Positions 30,307 through 39,361 of a DNA stretch of 64,000 nucleotides are shown piece after piece (the stretch's first letter is position 1; each line of letters opens with the position of its first letter). The stretch is from positions 24,446,972 through 24,510,971 of the forward strand of contig OY855914.1 of NCBI GenBank assembly GCA_963693305.1, written 5' to 3'. Made by a program: the position numbers and the translations under genes. The notes beneath the pieces were generated by a model, which ran no database searches, had not been told where the DNA came from, and worked only from the letters and a program-made list of their open reading frames with translations. This DNA is from Meandrina meandrites. Taxonomy: Eukaryota; Cnidaria; Anthozoa; Scleractinia; Meandrinidae.

Positions 30307-33300
30307 ATGGACAGCATAGACCTCAGATCATTGGAAGAAGAGCTTGCAAATCTTGATCCCGAGGATTTGCGGTTTTTATCAAAATTTATTGCAGAATATT
30401 CGCCCACAATTCAAAGAAAAATAAATACTCTGCTGGAAGAACCAATCCCAGAAGGGGTAAATAAAAAATTAAAAGCCCCATTAAAACCATCAAAACCAAT
30501 ACCAATACCACCGCCAAGAAACAGAAACAGAAACAGAAACAGAAAACAAGAAATCCTGTTGAACATATTTGACCCTATCCGGCCGAACAGGGTGAAAACG
30601 GTGACAGATTATCAGAATGAGATTCTGGATCTGTACGAAGACACGGAATATGCGGGGGTAGAAGAGATGAGTGGGAGACGTTACAAGAGGTGGCGTATCG
30701 TAGCGAGGCTAAATAAAGACCTCACACCAAGGTTTATGGAAAAGATAAGGGAGAACGTGGGAACATCGTTTTACATGAGGCACGTCTATTCGTATCTTCT
30801 TCAAAACATCGAAGACGGGACCAGGCTAACTTACTACAAAAATAAAGGCTCCCCCTGGATGAAAACTTACGCAGACGCGGAGAATTGGATAAGGGAAATG
30901 GAGGCGGAGCGTCTAGATCCAGATAACATTGAAAGACCGGGTACAAAGTGGGTTTTTGACTCCCATTTCACCGTCGATCTAAAGGTAGTGCTAGACCGCC
31001 AGCCCTTGATGGGAACAGGGCCTTTACCAAACTGGCTACGCAACCTTGCACACGCCTCTAGAGGGCACGCAATGGTGACGCTGGACACGTATAGAGATAA
31101 CCTGTGTCTATGGCGCTGCATAGCCGTGCACAGAGGAGCAAGGTCAGACCGCAGCACAGAAGCAGCACGAGATCTTGCCAAGAGTTTCTACAAACTCCGA
31201 AATATGCCATCAACTTGGGAGAAAACTTCATTAGATGAATTGGAAAAGGTGGAAATGCACCTGAACAAGGGTAAGGTTTTAGCAGATTGGCTTGGAATAA
31301 GGGTTTACACACCAGAGTTGGCTAACGCGGATGAAATCGAATTCGGAATAGAAACTAGCCCCAGAATAGTATGGCACCTAATGAGAAACCCACCAATGCG
31401 CATCAAAAACGTAATGACAATAGGGATTTATGGAGAGCACGCGTTCCTGATAAAAGACATCACGAAGTTGGCCAAATCGTATGAATGCAACCACTGTCAC
31501 GCAAGATTCACAAAGGCATGCAATCTCCAACGTCACGCGGAAAGATGCAGCCAAGGCAAAACGGTGATCCACTGTCCGGGTGAAAAAGTAGAAGCACCGC
31601 AGACAGCGTACCAGAAAGCGTTCTATCCAAAACACCAAGCCTCAAAAGAATCAATCCAGTGGCTGAGGTACGTGGAGAAGAACTGGAAAATCAAAATAGC
31701 GCACGCAATGTCAGGACAGGGAGGAGAACGCTGGATAGAGAAAAGGCCGGTAGACGGGTACAACGACGAGAAAAAAGTGGCTTTTCAGTATCATGGCTGT
31801 CGTTGGCACGGATGTCCAAAATGTTACCCAAATCGAGAACAAATAATCGAACACGGTGGCAAGACGGTAGAAGAGCTCTACCAAGCCACAAAAAGGCGCA
31901 CAGCCCATCTGCGAAAGGTGGGATACAAAGTGATTGAATGTTGGTCATGTCAATGGCTAGTTCCAGGAGGAGCGGACAAACACGGAGAAGAGCTGCCAAA
32001 ACCGGGGACAAAAGCGTATCCACACGCGATTCTGTATGATTTTGAGGCATATGGAGCAACAAATCAGCGAAAAGAGCCAACAAAACATCTGACGATTGAA
32101 AGCCAGCATATACCGGTTTCAGTAAGCATCGGTGACACACTTGAAACCGAAGTCACACAAGAAGGAAAAAAGGTGCCGAAAGTGACGCACATCTGCGAAA
32201 GAAACCCCAAAGTATTAGTTCAAAAGTTCATGCAAGAGCTGGGAAGGCGAGAAAAAAACATCAGGAAGCAGGTAAGGGCGGAACATATGCCAGCGGATGT
32301 GAAACTGATCCCCAAAGACCAGAGAAAAAAGATAGAAGAATGGTGCGACCAGGTGCCAACACTGGGCTTCAACTCGGGGACATACGATCTAAACCTGATA
32401 AAGAATTACTTCGCGAAAGAGCTGGCGGACACGGCAAACAAAGTGAGAGTGGCGAAAAACGGCAGCAAAATCATGTTCTTGCTCACAGACAGATTGCGTT
32501 TTCTGGATATAATAAACTACTTAGGCCCAGGAACGAGCTACGAAAGATGGGTAAAGGCGTACGACTGCAAGGCAACAAAATCGTGGCTGCCATACGAATG
32601 GTTCGACCGCGAAGAAAAGCTGGATTACGAGGGCTTGCCGGAATACGAGCATTGGTACTCAAAGTTGAAAAAAGAGTATTTGCTGACGCGAAAACAATGG
32701 GAAGCCTGCAAACAGACATTCAAAGAAAAAGGGATGAAAACCTTCAAAGACTGGCTGGAATACTATAACAATCTGGATGTGGCACCCGGGCTAGAAGCGC
32801 TGGAAAAAATGAAAGCGTTCTACATAGAAAAGGGGATAGACATACTGAAAGACGCAGTCAGCATACCAGGGGTGAGTTTGCACTATCTTCTAAAAGGCGC
32901 AATAGAGCGCAAAGCGGAACTCTACGCCCCAAGAAAAGAAGCGTATGAGATGTTAAAAGGGGCGGTGGTAGGCGGACCAAGTCTGGTTTTTACAAGATAT
33001 CATGAGGCGGGCAAAACGCGGATAAGGTCGCATCAATATCCAGACAGCAAATTGTGTGAAAACATCCAGGGGTACGACGCCAACGCGCTGTATCTATCAA
33101 CCATGCTGAACTATATGCCCTGCGGAAAAGAAAAAGTGGAGCACTACACAGCATATTCAAGAGAGCATCAAACAAACACAGTAGACCATTTAACAGAACA
33201 GGTAGACGCGGAGCAAGAAGCGGCAGACTTCACGCAAAGATTGAAACAAAAAAGCTGGTTCGGATACGCGGAAGTGGACATAGAAATCCCAGAGCATCTC

Positions 33301-34392
33301 CAACAAAAGTTCGAAGAGATGTGTCCATTCTTTCACAAAAAAGTGGTACCGGCCAATGTGGTGCCAGAACACATGAAAAAATATCTGAAAGCAACGGGGA
33401 GAAAAGCGGTGGAGAGCAACAAAAAGCTGCTGGGGACATTGTCAGCGGAGAAGATATTGCTGTACGAGCCGCTACTGCAGTGGTACATAAACCACGGGGC
33501 AATAATCAAAAGGGTGTATCGGACAATCGATTACAAACCGAAAAAGATCTTCGAATGGTTCGTGAAAGAAGTCACAAAAGCGCGGCGAACGGGGGATGTG
33601 GACAAAAGCAAAGCGCTGCTGGCGGACATATTCAAACTGCTGGGAAACAGCGGGTATGGGAAGCTGATCGAAGCGCTAGAGCGACAAACAAATGTAATCT
33701 ACACAAAGGATGAGAAAGTGGTAGACCGGGCATTGAGAAGCGCATTCTTTTCAGATCTGGATGAGATAGGGCAGGCGTATGAATTAGAAAGCCGGAAGCC
33801 GCGGATAACAATCAGAAGACCGTTTCAAATCGGAATCGCGGTATATCAGCTGGCAAAGTTGAGAATGTTGCAATTCTATTACGACTTCCTGGACAGGTAC
33901 TTGGACAGGAAAGATTTCGAGCTGATCCAGATGGACACTGACAGCAACTACCTGGCGATCTCGGGAAAAACGTTAGAAGAGATAGTGAAGCCGGAGATGA
34001 AAGCGGAATTTGAACAGGAAAAAAAGAACTGGCTGGCATGGGATAAGTGGAGCGGAAGAACGCCAGGACTGTTCAAAAAAGAATTCGAGGGGGAGCGGAT
34101 GATCGCGCTGTGCTCCAAATGTTACTACACAGAACATCAAACAGACAATCAAGAGGTGAAGAAAAAGCTCAGCTCAAAAGGGATGTCAAAGAAGCAAAAC
34201 GAAATAAACTGGCAACGTTTCAAGGCAGCGCTGAACGGGAGCAAAGACATGGCAACAAACCGGGGATTCAGAATGCGAGACGGGAATATGGTGACATACG
34301 AGCAAGAAAAGCTGGGGTTGAGCGCGTATTACGACAAACGTTGGGTACTGCCTGACGGAATACATACAGAACCAATAGAGTATCATGAATAA
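30307..34392 (+). CDS. polB: Polinton protein-primed family B DNA polymerase
   Basis: Replicates the element, probably by protein priming at the linear ends (family knowledge). Start chosen at the ATG after TATATA; the frame is open 22 codons further into the terminal repeat. 1361 aa. In order: low-complexity N-terminus with an RNRNRN tract; a Cys/His module (NLCLWRC near residue 267, HAFLIKD near 378) like the OTU/papain-type N-terminal domains of Polinton polymerases; a C2H2 finger (CNHCHARF, about 394-415); HGCRWHGCPKC; exonuclease motifs YDFEAYG (D578), FNSGTYD (D694) and YYNNLDV (D824); polymerase motifs GYDANALYL (D924), KLLGNSGYGK (about 1110) and DTDSN (D1210). All key acidic residues are present. 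It converges on the integrase gene, 11 bases between stops. Confidence 0.95.
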   Translation: MDSIDLRSLEEELANLDPEDLRFLSKFIAEYSPTIQRKINTLLEEPIPEGVNKKLKAPLKPSKPIPIPPPRNRNRNRNRKQEILLNIFDPIRPNRVKTVTDYQNEILDLYEDTEYAGVEEMSGRRYKRWRIVARLNKDLTPRFMEKIRENVGTSFYMRHVYSYLLQNIEDGTRLTYYKNKGSPWMKTYADAENWIREMEAERLDPDNIERPGTKWVFDSHFTVDLKVVLDRQPLMGTGPLPNWLRNLAHASRGHAMVTLDTYRDNLCLWRCIAVHRGARSDRSTEAARDLAKSFYKLRNMPSTWEKTSLDELEKVEMHLNKGKVLADWLGIRVYTPELANADEIEFGIETSPRIVWHLMRNPPMRIKNVMTIGIYGEHAFLIKDITKLAKSYECNHCHARFTKACNLQRHAERCSQGKTVIHCPGEKVEAPQTAYQKAFYPKHQASKESIQWLRYVEKNWKIKIAHAMSGQGGERWIEKRPVDGYNDEKKVAFQYHGCRWHGCPKCYPNREQIIEHGGKTVEELYQATKRRTAHLRKVGYKVIECWSCQWLVPGGADKHGEELPKPGTKAYPHAILYDFEAYGATNQRKEPTKHLTIESQHIPVSVSIGDTLETEVTQEGKKVPKVTHICERNPKVLVQKFMQELGRREKNIRKQVRAEHMPADVKLIPKDQRKKIEEWCDQVPTLGFNSGTYDLNLIKNYFAKELADTANKVRVAKNGSKIMFLLTDRLRFLDIINYLGPGTSYERWVKAYDCKATKSWLPYEWFDREEKLDYEGLPEYEHWYSKLKKEYLLTRKQWEACKQTFKEKGMKTFKDWLEYYNNLDVAPGLEALEKMKAFYIEKGIDILKDAVSIPGVSLHYLLKGAIERKAELYAPRKEAYEMLKGAVVGGPSLVFTRYHEAGKTRIRSHQYPDSKLCENIQGYDANALYLSTMLNYMPCGKEKVEHYTAYSREHQTNTVDHLTEQVDAEQEAADFTQRLKQKSWFGYAEVDIEIPEHLQQKFEEMCPFFHKKVVPANVVPEHMKKYLKATGRKAVESNKKLLGTLSAEKILLYEPLLQWYINHGAIIKRVYRTIDYKPKKIFEWFVKEVTKARRTGDVDKSKALLADIFKLLGNSGYGKLIEALERQTNVIYTKDEKVVDRALRSAFFSDLDEIGQAYELESRKPRITIRRPFQIGIAVYQLAKLRMLQFYYDFLDRYLDRKDFELIQMDTDSNYLAISGKTLEEIVKPEMKAEFEQEKKNWLAWDKWSGRTPGLFKKEFEGERMIALCSKCYYTEHQTDNQEVKKKLSSKGMSKKQNEINWQRFKAALNGSKDMATNRGFRMRDGNMVTYEQEKLGLSAYYDKRWVLPDGIHTEPIEYHE

Positions 34393-34403
34393 GCGGGTAC
34401 ACC

Positions 34404-35393
34404 CTAGGTGACGTTAGTGGGAGGTAATTGTGTATTCGGCGGTACAACAAGCAGTTCTTCACGTACAAAACCACGCTTAGGACCACCGCGCAAATAGTAG
34501 AGAACGGGCTGATCAGGTTTGGTAAAAGAACGTTCAAGGTTAAAGACATCCAAGGACCAGATTGGATCAGTGGCTCTTTTTGTCCCACCTTCAAGCTCAC
34601 CAGGTTCGTACAAATACCGAACCATAACGATGGAGGGGAGCTTTTTTTCGTTCAAACCAACGGGTCTCAAATATTTGGTTGATGGCTCTGCATAAACATG
34701 TTTTTTCTTGATTGCAGCAGCAGGTTTCATACCAATCAATCGAGTGACTTGGTTGTTCAGAGCAGAAACAACTTTGGGGAGCCTTTTCACCCACTCTGTA
34801 GATCGCTGACCCTCAGGCGAACGCATTTCAACTGCGTACTGGTGGCCAAACAAACGCTCAGCCAAGGTGCGATTGAAACGTTCAACGATAGCTTGATCTC
34901 TATGTATTTCAGGGTGGCCACGTCTGATAGAAGTTTTGTGATTTTCCATTTCTTTTGTAACAGCACCCATGAATTCACGCCCAGGATCAACCTGCAACAT
35001 ATGTGGCCACTTCAGAGGTCCTCGTGTATAAATTGTCTTAAAAGCTTTGGCAACCTCATCAGAGTTTTTAGAAGTTAAAGGTTGAGCTTCTTTGAATCTG
35101 CTGGCAATATCAACAACGGTAAGCGCGTATTTGTAAGTTTTACGACCCAGCTGATCGTGTGGCAGAAAAAGAAGATCTGCCTGATGGACTTTGTTGGGTG
35201 TAGGGACATCAAATTTCGGGCGAGGAATGTAACGCGGAGCGGGGAGGTAAATCTGCCAGAGCGCTTGTTTGAACAACCATTCTTTGGCAATAACTTCAGG
35301 AACCTTCACAGCGCCCGCTAATTTTTTAATGGCAGAGATACCTTTCCAGTAACCCTGCGGACTGTAGTAACGGCGCGCTAATTTTTTGTCCAT
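34404..35393 (-). CDS. int: Retrovirus-like DDE integrase
   Basis: Inserts the linear element into host DNA, giving the short target duplication. 329 aa. The core domain shows HQADLLFL (D73), LQVDPGREF (D136) and AIVERFNRT (E171), a D-D-E triad with the last two residues 35 apart as in retroviral and Polinton integrases. The C-terminal third (LDVFNLERSF to EELLVVP) resembles an SH3/chromo-like DNA-binding tail. No N-terminal HHCC finger is obvious. Divergent from the 187-aa gene across 39 bp that hold one TATATA core. Confidence 0.93.
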   Translation of the reverse strand: MDKKLARRYYSPQGYWKGISAIKKLAGAVKVPEVIAKEWLFKQALWQIYLPAPRYIPRPKFDVPTPNKVHQADLLFLPHDQLGRKTYKYALTVVDIASRFKEAQPLTSKNSDEVAKAFKTIYTRGPLKWPHMLQVDPGREFMGAVTKEMENHKTSIRRGHPEIHRDQAIVERFNRTLAERLFGHQYAVEMRSPEGQRSTEWVKRLPKVVSALNNQVTRLIGMKPAAAIKKKHVYAEPSTKYLRPVGLNEKKLPSIVMVRYLYEPGELEGGTKRATDPIWSLDVFNLERSFTKPDQPVLYYLRGGPKRGFVREELLVVPPNTQLPPTNVT

Positions 35394-35432
35394 TTAAATA
35401 ATTATGCACGGCCATATATACATGGCTGAAAA
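35394..35432. promoter_or_regulatory. Bidirectional promoter between integrase and 187-aa gene
   Basis: A 39-bp gap between divergent start codons with a single near-palindromic CCATATATACATGG. It parallels the gap at 43248-43275. Confidence 0.5.
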
Positions 35433-35996
35433 ATGAGTTTGGAAAACCCTTACGAACAGCTTATCAAAATGTTGGTGGAAAAGCACCCAGCGAACCGTGA
35501 ACAGCTTATCGAAATGTTCGTGGAAAAGAAGGAAGCGAAAATAAAAGAAATCAAACCGGAAATCGAGCTCGACTTTTATCCACGGGATCAGCAACTCAGT
35601 TGCTATCTGCCAGATGAGCCCCCTGGAGAGAAGAGACACCACCTCAAACTGTGGTATTTACTTGCGGTACTAAAAAAAGCCGGCATTTCTGTAGATCAGG
35701 TCGGTGACGAAATGGGACTGACCTTTTTGGGTAATATCATTCACCAGTTCAAGCGGAATCAGCAACTGAGTTGCTACCCCGGGTCGTGTAACTACGTTTG
35801 TTTTTTATACAACTATTTTCAAAAGGTCTCACCTATCGATTGGCCGGCGAAAAATGCAATACTGAAAAAGCTCGCGAAAAGATTGCCGAAGATGGTACAA
35901 ACCAGAAATAAAGCCGAAAAAAGTTTCAACGAATGGTGGAGAGAAGAAATGTTAAAACAAATTATTTATTACAGGTATCAGGGTTCCCACCATTAA
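35433..35996 (+). CDS. Unknown Polinton protein, 187 aa
   Basis: No family recognised. The N-terminus has two similar units, EQLIKMLVEKHP and EQLIEMFVEKKE, likely helical. Twice the frame crosses the 15-bp palindrome found elsewhere in the element (35590-35604 and 35761-35775), giving a repeated QQLSCY peptide. The C-terminus is basic (LKKLAKRLPKMVQTRNKAEK). The last 4 bases overlap the stop of the convergent membrane-protein gene. Transcribed apart from the minus-strand virion block, so an early or regulatory role is possible, but this is only inference. Confidence 0.7.
   Translation: MSLENPYEQLIKMLVEKHPANREQLIEMFVEKKEAKIKEIKPEIELDFYPRDQQLSCYLPDEPPGEKRHHLKLWYLLAVLKKAGISVDQVGDEMGLTFLGNIIHQFKRNQQLSCYPGSCNYVCFLYNYFQKVSPIDWPAKNAILKKLAKRLPKMVQTRNKAEKSFNEWWREEMLKQIIYYRYQGSHH
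35590..35604. repeat. 15-bp palindrome, site 1
   Basis: AGCAACTCAGTTGCT: a perfect palindrome apart from the centre base, within the 187-aa gene. Confidence 0.75.
35761..35775. repeat. 15-bp palindrome, site 2
   Basis: AGCAACTGAGTTGCT followed by ACCCC, within the 187-aa gene 171 bp from site 1, in the same codon phase. Confidence 0.75.
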
Positions 35997-36511
35997 ACAG
36001 AAGTTGTCTTTGATGTTCTGTTAACCTTTACCCCGCCGTCAGTGTGGTTTGAAAAACGCAGTTTTGTCTTTGCAGTAGTAAAGCTGTTGTACTTTTTGAT
36101 AATATCTTGGTACTCACTGTCTGAGATTTTACCATCTTCAAGAGCGGACGATATGAGAGAGTTTATTGAGCTCAGCGTAGCTTCAGCCAAAGTTTGTATT
36201 TTTTCGTGTTTTTTCGCTTTACGCAGGAAAAATTTGACGGTGACGATGGAGGAGGTTGACACCAATGAAAACAAGGTGGCCGTTGCGATTAAAGGGGCGC
36301 CAACAACAACACCAACCACAGAAAGAGAAGCGGCCAACCCAGAGCCTGTAAGAATGGTAGCAACTCCGCCTGTTAACGCGCATACCGTTTGGCACCGCGT
36401 GTGCCACCGTTTAAACTTGGCTGAGGTTTGGTAGTAATGCGCCAACTGGTTTTCAAGATTTTTCTTTATCATTTCTATTTCATCCCGCCTGAATTTTGTT
36501 GCAGAATCCAT
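35993..36511 (-). CDS. Polinton membrane protein, 172 aa
   Basis: The N-terminal helical part (about 1-40) is charged. Residues about 44-95 form two hydrophobic segments rich in Gly, Ala and Val (GGVATILTGSG, SVVGVVVGAPLIATATLFSLV), then a Lys-rich stretch. The C-terminal half has LEDGKISDSEYQDIIKKY, a motif I recall from membrane proteins recurring in Polintons. Role unknown; a virion or infected-cell membrane protein is plausible. TATATA lies about 4-10 bases before the ATG. Confidence 0.75.
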   Translation of the reverse strand: MDSATKFRRDEIEMIKKNLENQLAHYYQTSAKFKRWHTRCQTVCALTGGVATILTGSGLAASLSVVGVVVGAPLIATATLFSLVSTSSIVTVKFFLRKAKKHEKIQTLAEATLSSINSLISSALEDGKISDSEYQDIIKKYNSFTTAKTKLRFSNHTDGGVKVNRTSKTTSV

Positions 36512-36536
36512 TTCTTATATATGTGTTAAAAATATT

Positions 36537-37397
36537 TTAGTCGCAATATTGGTTATGCCATTTTCCATTTTTATATACAATCTGATTACATGGCCCAGTT
36601 GTATTTTTAGGGTGTGTCCAAAACTTTTTGCTGAACAGACCGGTTTTCTTGTTGAAGGCACCTTTTGCGATGGCACCACTCCAATACTTTTTAAACAAAT
36701 CCTTATCACCACCTGTGACAGCCATGATTGCAGCAGCCACATCTTGAGCCGGTTGAAAGCCCGGAATCTTTTCACCGATATTTTTATTGATCGTTTCACC
36801 GACACCCAATCCTACTTTTTGCTTCGAGCTGATTGCATTTCGGGCCGCAGCATGACCCCATTGCCGTTTGTTTTTGGGAATAGCATCAAGCGCCTTCACC
36901 ATTTTTTTGTCTGCATCATGTTTGCAGCTTTTTTCATTTTTCTTGCCCGCGCAGACGGCATAATCAACATCATGCTGCATTGAAACTGCATCTGTGGCGC
37001 CTGTGGGTTGCTGATAAATCTTCAAGATCTTTCCCGTCTTGGGGTCATAAGAAAGCTGTTTTTCAAGGGGATTGTATGGTCCTGTGTAGTTGTGTCCCGG
37101 AAGTGTCCACCCCTTTTTTGGTTTAGGCAGCTTGCCGATGGCTTTATGCAAATCAAAACCCCGCCCACCACGTTGGTAAAGAGGGTTTGTTGGGTCATCT
37201 ACTCGATTACCTGCATAAATTCTCATATCATAATTACCACCACTTTGCGTTTTGTCACTTATGAATCGTGTCTTGGTTATGCCACAACTTGCGCATTTAA
37301 CTTTAAGCAGCCTTCTACCATTTTTTGTGGTAGTGTTTTTTTCGCTTCCCGGTACGTTGGGTGTGAAACGCTTTTCCTTCACGCAGTATACCTCCAT
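36537..37397 (-). CDS. Virion-type protein with phospholipase A2 domain and shared N-terminal module
   Basis: 286 aa from the MEVYC start, chosen because TATATAA lies just upstream and because all three paralogues start there. Residues 1-46 are the module also found at the start of the next three genes (VYCVKEKRFTPN, KVKCASCGITKTRF). The middle carries a secreted/parvoviral-type PLA2 signature: Ca-loop GHNYTGPYNPL, catalytic QHDVDYAVC and the following KHDADKKM. PLA2 domains in parvoviruses and some Polintons breach endosomal membranes; the same role is inferred here. The basic C-terminus ends in HNQYCD. Confidence 0.85.
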   Translation of the reverse strand: MEVYCVKEKRFTPNVPGSEKNTTTKNGRRLLKVKCASCGITKTRFISDKTQSGGNYDMRIYAGNRVDDPTNPLYQRGGRGFDLHKAIGKLPKPKKGWTLPGHNYTGPYNPLEKQLSYDPKTGKILKIYQQPTGATDAVSMQHDVDYAVCAGKKNEKSCKHDADKKMVKALDAIPKNKRQWGHAAARNAISSKQKVGLGVGETINKNIGEKIPGFQPAQDVAAAIMAVTGGDKDLFKKYWSGAIAKGAFNKKTGLFSKKFWTHPKNTTGPCNQIVYKNGKWHNQYCD

Positions 37398-37425
37398 CCT
37401 TCCTATATAATAAGCAAAAATCATT

Positions 37426-37977
37426 TCAACTTTGGGCTGCTGTGTGACACCCACCTTTCATCTTATTTCCCGGTATCATATCTTTTGGTCTTAATCTGTT
37501 CGAGGCTTTAGTCAACAAATCCCCAGACAAAGCATCAATTGTGTAATTAACAGCTTTTCTCGCGATTGGTTTGGCTTTATTGGCTAACTTCTTCTGATAC
37601 TCTGGTTGTCTCAGAAACTCGCTTGCAAAGTATCTTCCTTGTTTCACACCTTGCTTTGCTAAATAAGGAACCCCATACTCAAAGAAAGCTTCAGCAGCTG
37701 TATTTCCAACTGTATCAAAAACTCCACCTCCGAACATTCTTTTTTCAGCGCGAGCAAGTTCATCTCTCTTCTTTTTGGGTAAACCACTTCTGGTCCACTT
37801 AAATATTGGATCCAAAATATTACCTCCTTCTTGAGCACTGACAAATCTTGTCTTGGTAATGCCGCAGCTAGCACATTTTACTTTAAGCAGCCTTCTACCA
37901 TTTTTTGCGGTTGCAAATGTTTCACTTCCTGACACATTTGGTGTGAAGTGCTTTTCTTTCACACAGTATACCTCCAT
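37426..37977 (-). CDS. Module-bearing virion-type protein, 183 aa
   Basis: Starts with the same VYCVKEK...CASCGITKTRF module as its neighbours. The rest is an alanine- and lysine-rich helical region (FGGGVFDTVGNTAAEAFFEY, then KKLANKAKPIARKAVNYTID) that could form amphipathic helices. This resembles, in style only, membrane-active minor capsid proteins of adenoviruses. TATATAA precedes the ATG. The family is visible; the role is inferred. Confidence 0.75.
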   Translation of the reverse strand: MEVYCVKEKHFTPNVSGSETFATAKNGRRLLKVKCASCGITKTRFVSAQEGGNILDPIFKWTRSGLPKKKRDELARAEKRMFGGGVFDTVGNTAAEAFFEYGVPYLAKQGVKQGRYFASEFLRQPEYQKKLANKAKPIARKAVNYTIDALSGDLLTKASNRLRPKDMIPGNKMKGGCHTAAQS

Positions 37978-38011
37978 CCTATATAATAAGCAAAAATTCA
38001 CTTTGGGTATC

Positions 38012-38026
38012 AGCAACTTAGTTGCT
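38012..38026. repeat. 15-bp palindrome, site 3
   Basis: AGCAACTTAGTTGCT followed by ACCC, here between two genes (just upstream of the 183-aa gene's promoter). Confidence 0.75.
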
Positions 38027-38035
38027 ACCCACTGA

Positions 38036-38479
38036 TTAAAATGTCGGTTTTTGTATCAGTCCTTTGTCTTTCAACCAATTATGATAACTTTTACTTCCAC
38101 CATTACGTTTATACTTTGCGTAATCACGTTTGTATCCAGCTACCATTTCTTTCGCAGTCTTTGTAGAAACTGGATTAGGTTTAAATGCATCTTTCAAAAG
38201 TGAAAATCCTTTAGAGAAGTCTACAATCCATGGCACTTTATTCTTCTTGACTGCATCATATGTTTCTTTTGGATTTAAATGCTTCAAGAAATCAAATAAA
38301 TTACCTCCTTCTTGAGCAGCACCATTTTGCGTTTTATTAGAAACGAATCTTGTCTTGGTAATGCCGCAGCTGGCGCATTTTACTTTAAGCAGTTTTCTGC
38401 CGTTTTTTGCGGTTGTAATTTTTTCACTTCCCACCACATTAGGTGTGAAGCGCTTTTCTTTCACACAGTAAACATCCAT
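38036..38479 (-). CDS. Module-bearing virion-type protein, 147 aa
   Basis: Begins MDVYCVKEKRFTPN and carries the full shared module to about residue 47. The C-terminal part is charged and helical (DFLKHLNPKETYDAVKK, GYKRDYAKYKRNGG), ending LKDKGLIQKPTF. No known domain beyond the module. A CTATATAAATA box precedes the ATG. Confidence 0.75.
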   Translation of the reverse strand: MDVYCVKEKRFTPNVVGSEKITTAKNGRKLLKVKCASCGITKTRFVSNKTQNGAAQEGGNLFDFLKHLNPKETYDAVKKNKVPWIVDFSKGFSLLKDAFKPNPVSTKTAKEMVAGYKRDYAKYKRNGGSKSYHNWLKDKGLIQKPTF

Positions 38480-38508
38480 CCTATATAAATAAGCTAAATT
38501 CACTTTAA

Positions 38509-38838
38509 CTAACGGTTCTTCCTAAAATACTTTACGTTGTCTGTAACCCCTTTCAAAGCTTGGCTTCCGAGTATTTTGGCCGCTGCAGCGAAACTGGGGG
38601 CAGGGGTCACAAAGTTCGAGGCAACATACGCAATTTTATCAACAGTCGAAGGTCCCCTTCTCGACGACAACGCGCCGCCTTTTTTGTCTCCGTTCACTGG
38701 TATGAACCTTGTCTTGGTAATGCCGCAGCTTGCGCATTTTACTTTTAACATTCTTCTATTGTTTTTTGTGGTAGTGATTTTTTCACTTCCCACCACATTG
38801 GGTGTGAAGCGCTTTTCTTTCACACAGTAAACCTTCAT
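38509..38838 (-). CDS. Module-bearing virion-type protein, 109 aa
   Basis: The shortest paralogue: the shared module (MKVYCVKEKRFTPN to ITKTRF) plus about 60 residues with a hydrophobic, alanine-rich stretch (ASNFVTPAPSFAAAAKILGS) and a basic end (KYFRKNR). Possibly a membrane-active or core peptide; inference only. Its 3' neighbour overlaps the protease stop codon region by a few bases. Confidence 0.75.
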   Translation of the reverse strand: MKVYCVKEKRFTPNVVGSEKITTTKNNRRMLKVKCASCGITKTRFIPVNGDKKGGALSSRRGPSTVDKIAYVASNFVTPAPSFAAAAKILGSQALKGVTDNVKYFRKNR

Positions 38839-38839
38839 C

Positions 38840-39361
38840 TTATACATTATGTGTAAAATAATCCTTCACCACAGCCTCGTTGGTGTGTGTATTTTTTGAA
38901 AACATACTCAAAATATCTCGAAACGACCGGCCTTTGTTACGCTCATTCAGGAAAAGCAAACAGTAATAGCCACAGCGCACACTGGATTCCTCTTGAAGCT
39001 GGTTGTCATTTCGTAGAAAGGTCTGTTTGCCCTCGAGAATCGACTCAATTTCCCATTCTGCGGGTGGAGGTAAACCAAAAGAGTCGAAATATTCAGTTCC
39101 ATCCCAGCAGCATACCCAATGGGTGCCTGGCCCTCCAAGATCATCCATGTTGATTATACAAGGGGAGTGGTTTTTCACGTGGATCTCGTCTCTCGCAAAT
39201 ATACCTTTGATGGGGATTTTCAAGTATTGGCACCATCGCTGCAAGTCATAATCAGTTAAGGGGACATCAACGAAGGCGGGCTTTTTTTTGATCACCCCAA
39301 GAACCAATAAATGGTGGAGGGCGCATATATGGCGGAGGGTTGATGCGCATACCCTTTCCAC
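38840..39361 (-). CDS. Adenain-like cysteine protease (capsid maturation)
   Basis: Processes virion precursors in Polintons and adenoviruses. 173 aa from the first ATG. Catalytic set visible: H81 in GTHWVCCW, D93 in YFDSFGLPPP, Q123 near QLQEE and C130 in VRCGYYCL, with adenain-like spacing. PLTDYDLQRWCQYLKIP and GIFARDE are typical leading motifs. The start codon lies inside the upstream 126-aa gene, overlapping it by about 95 bp in another frame, and no TATATA precedes it. Translation from a shared transcript, or a start farther in, is likely. Start uncertain, family firm. Confidence 0.9.
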   Translation of the reverse strand: MERVCASTLRHICALHHLLVLGVIKKKPAFVDVPLTDYDLQRWCQYLKIPIKGIFARDEIHVKNHSPCIINMDDLGGPGTHWVCCWDGTEYFDSFGLPPPAEWEIESILEGKQTFLRNDNQLQEESSVRCGYYCLLFLNERNKGRSFRDILSMFSKNTHTNEAVVKDYFTHNV

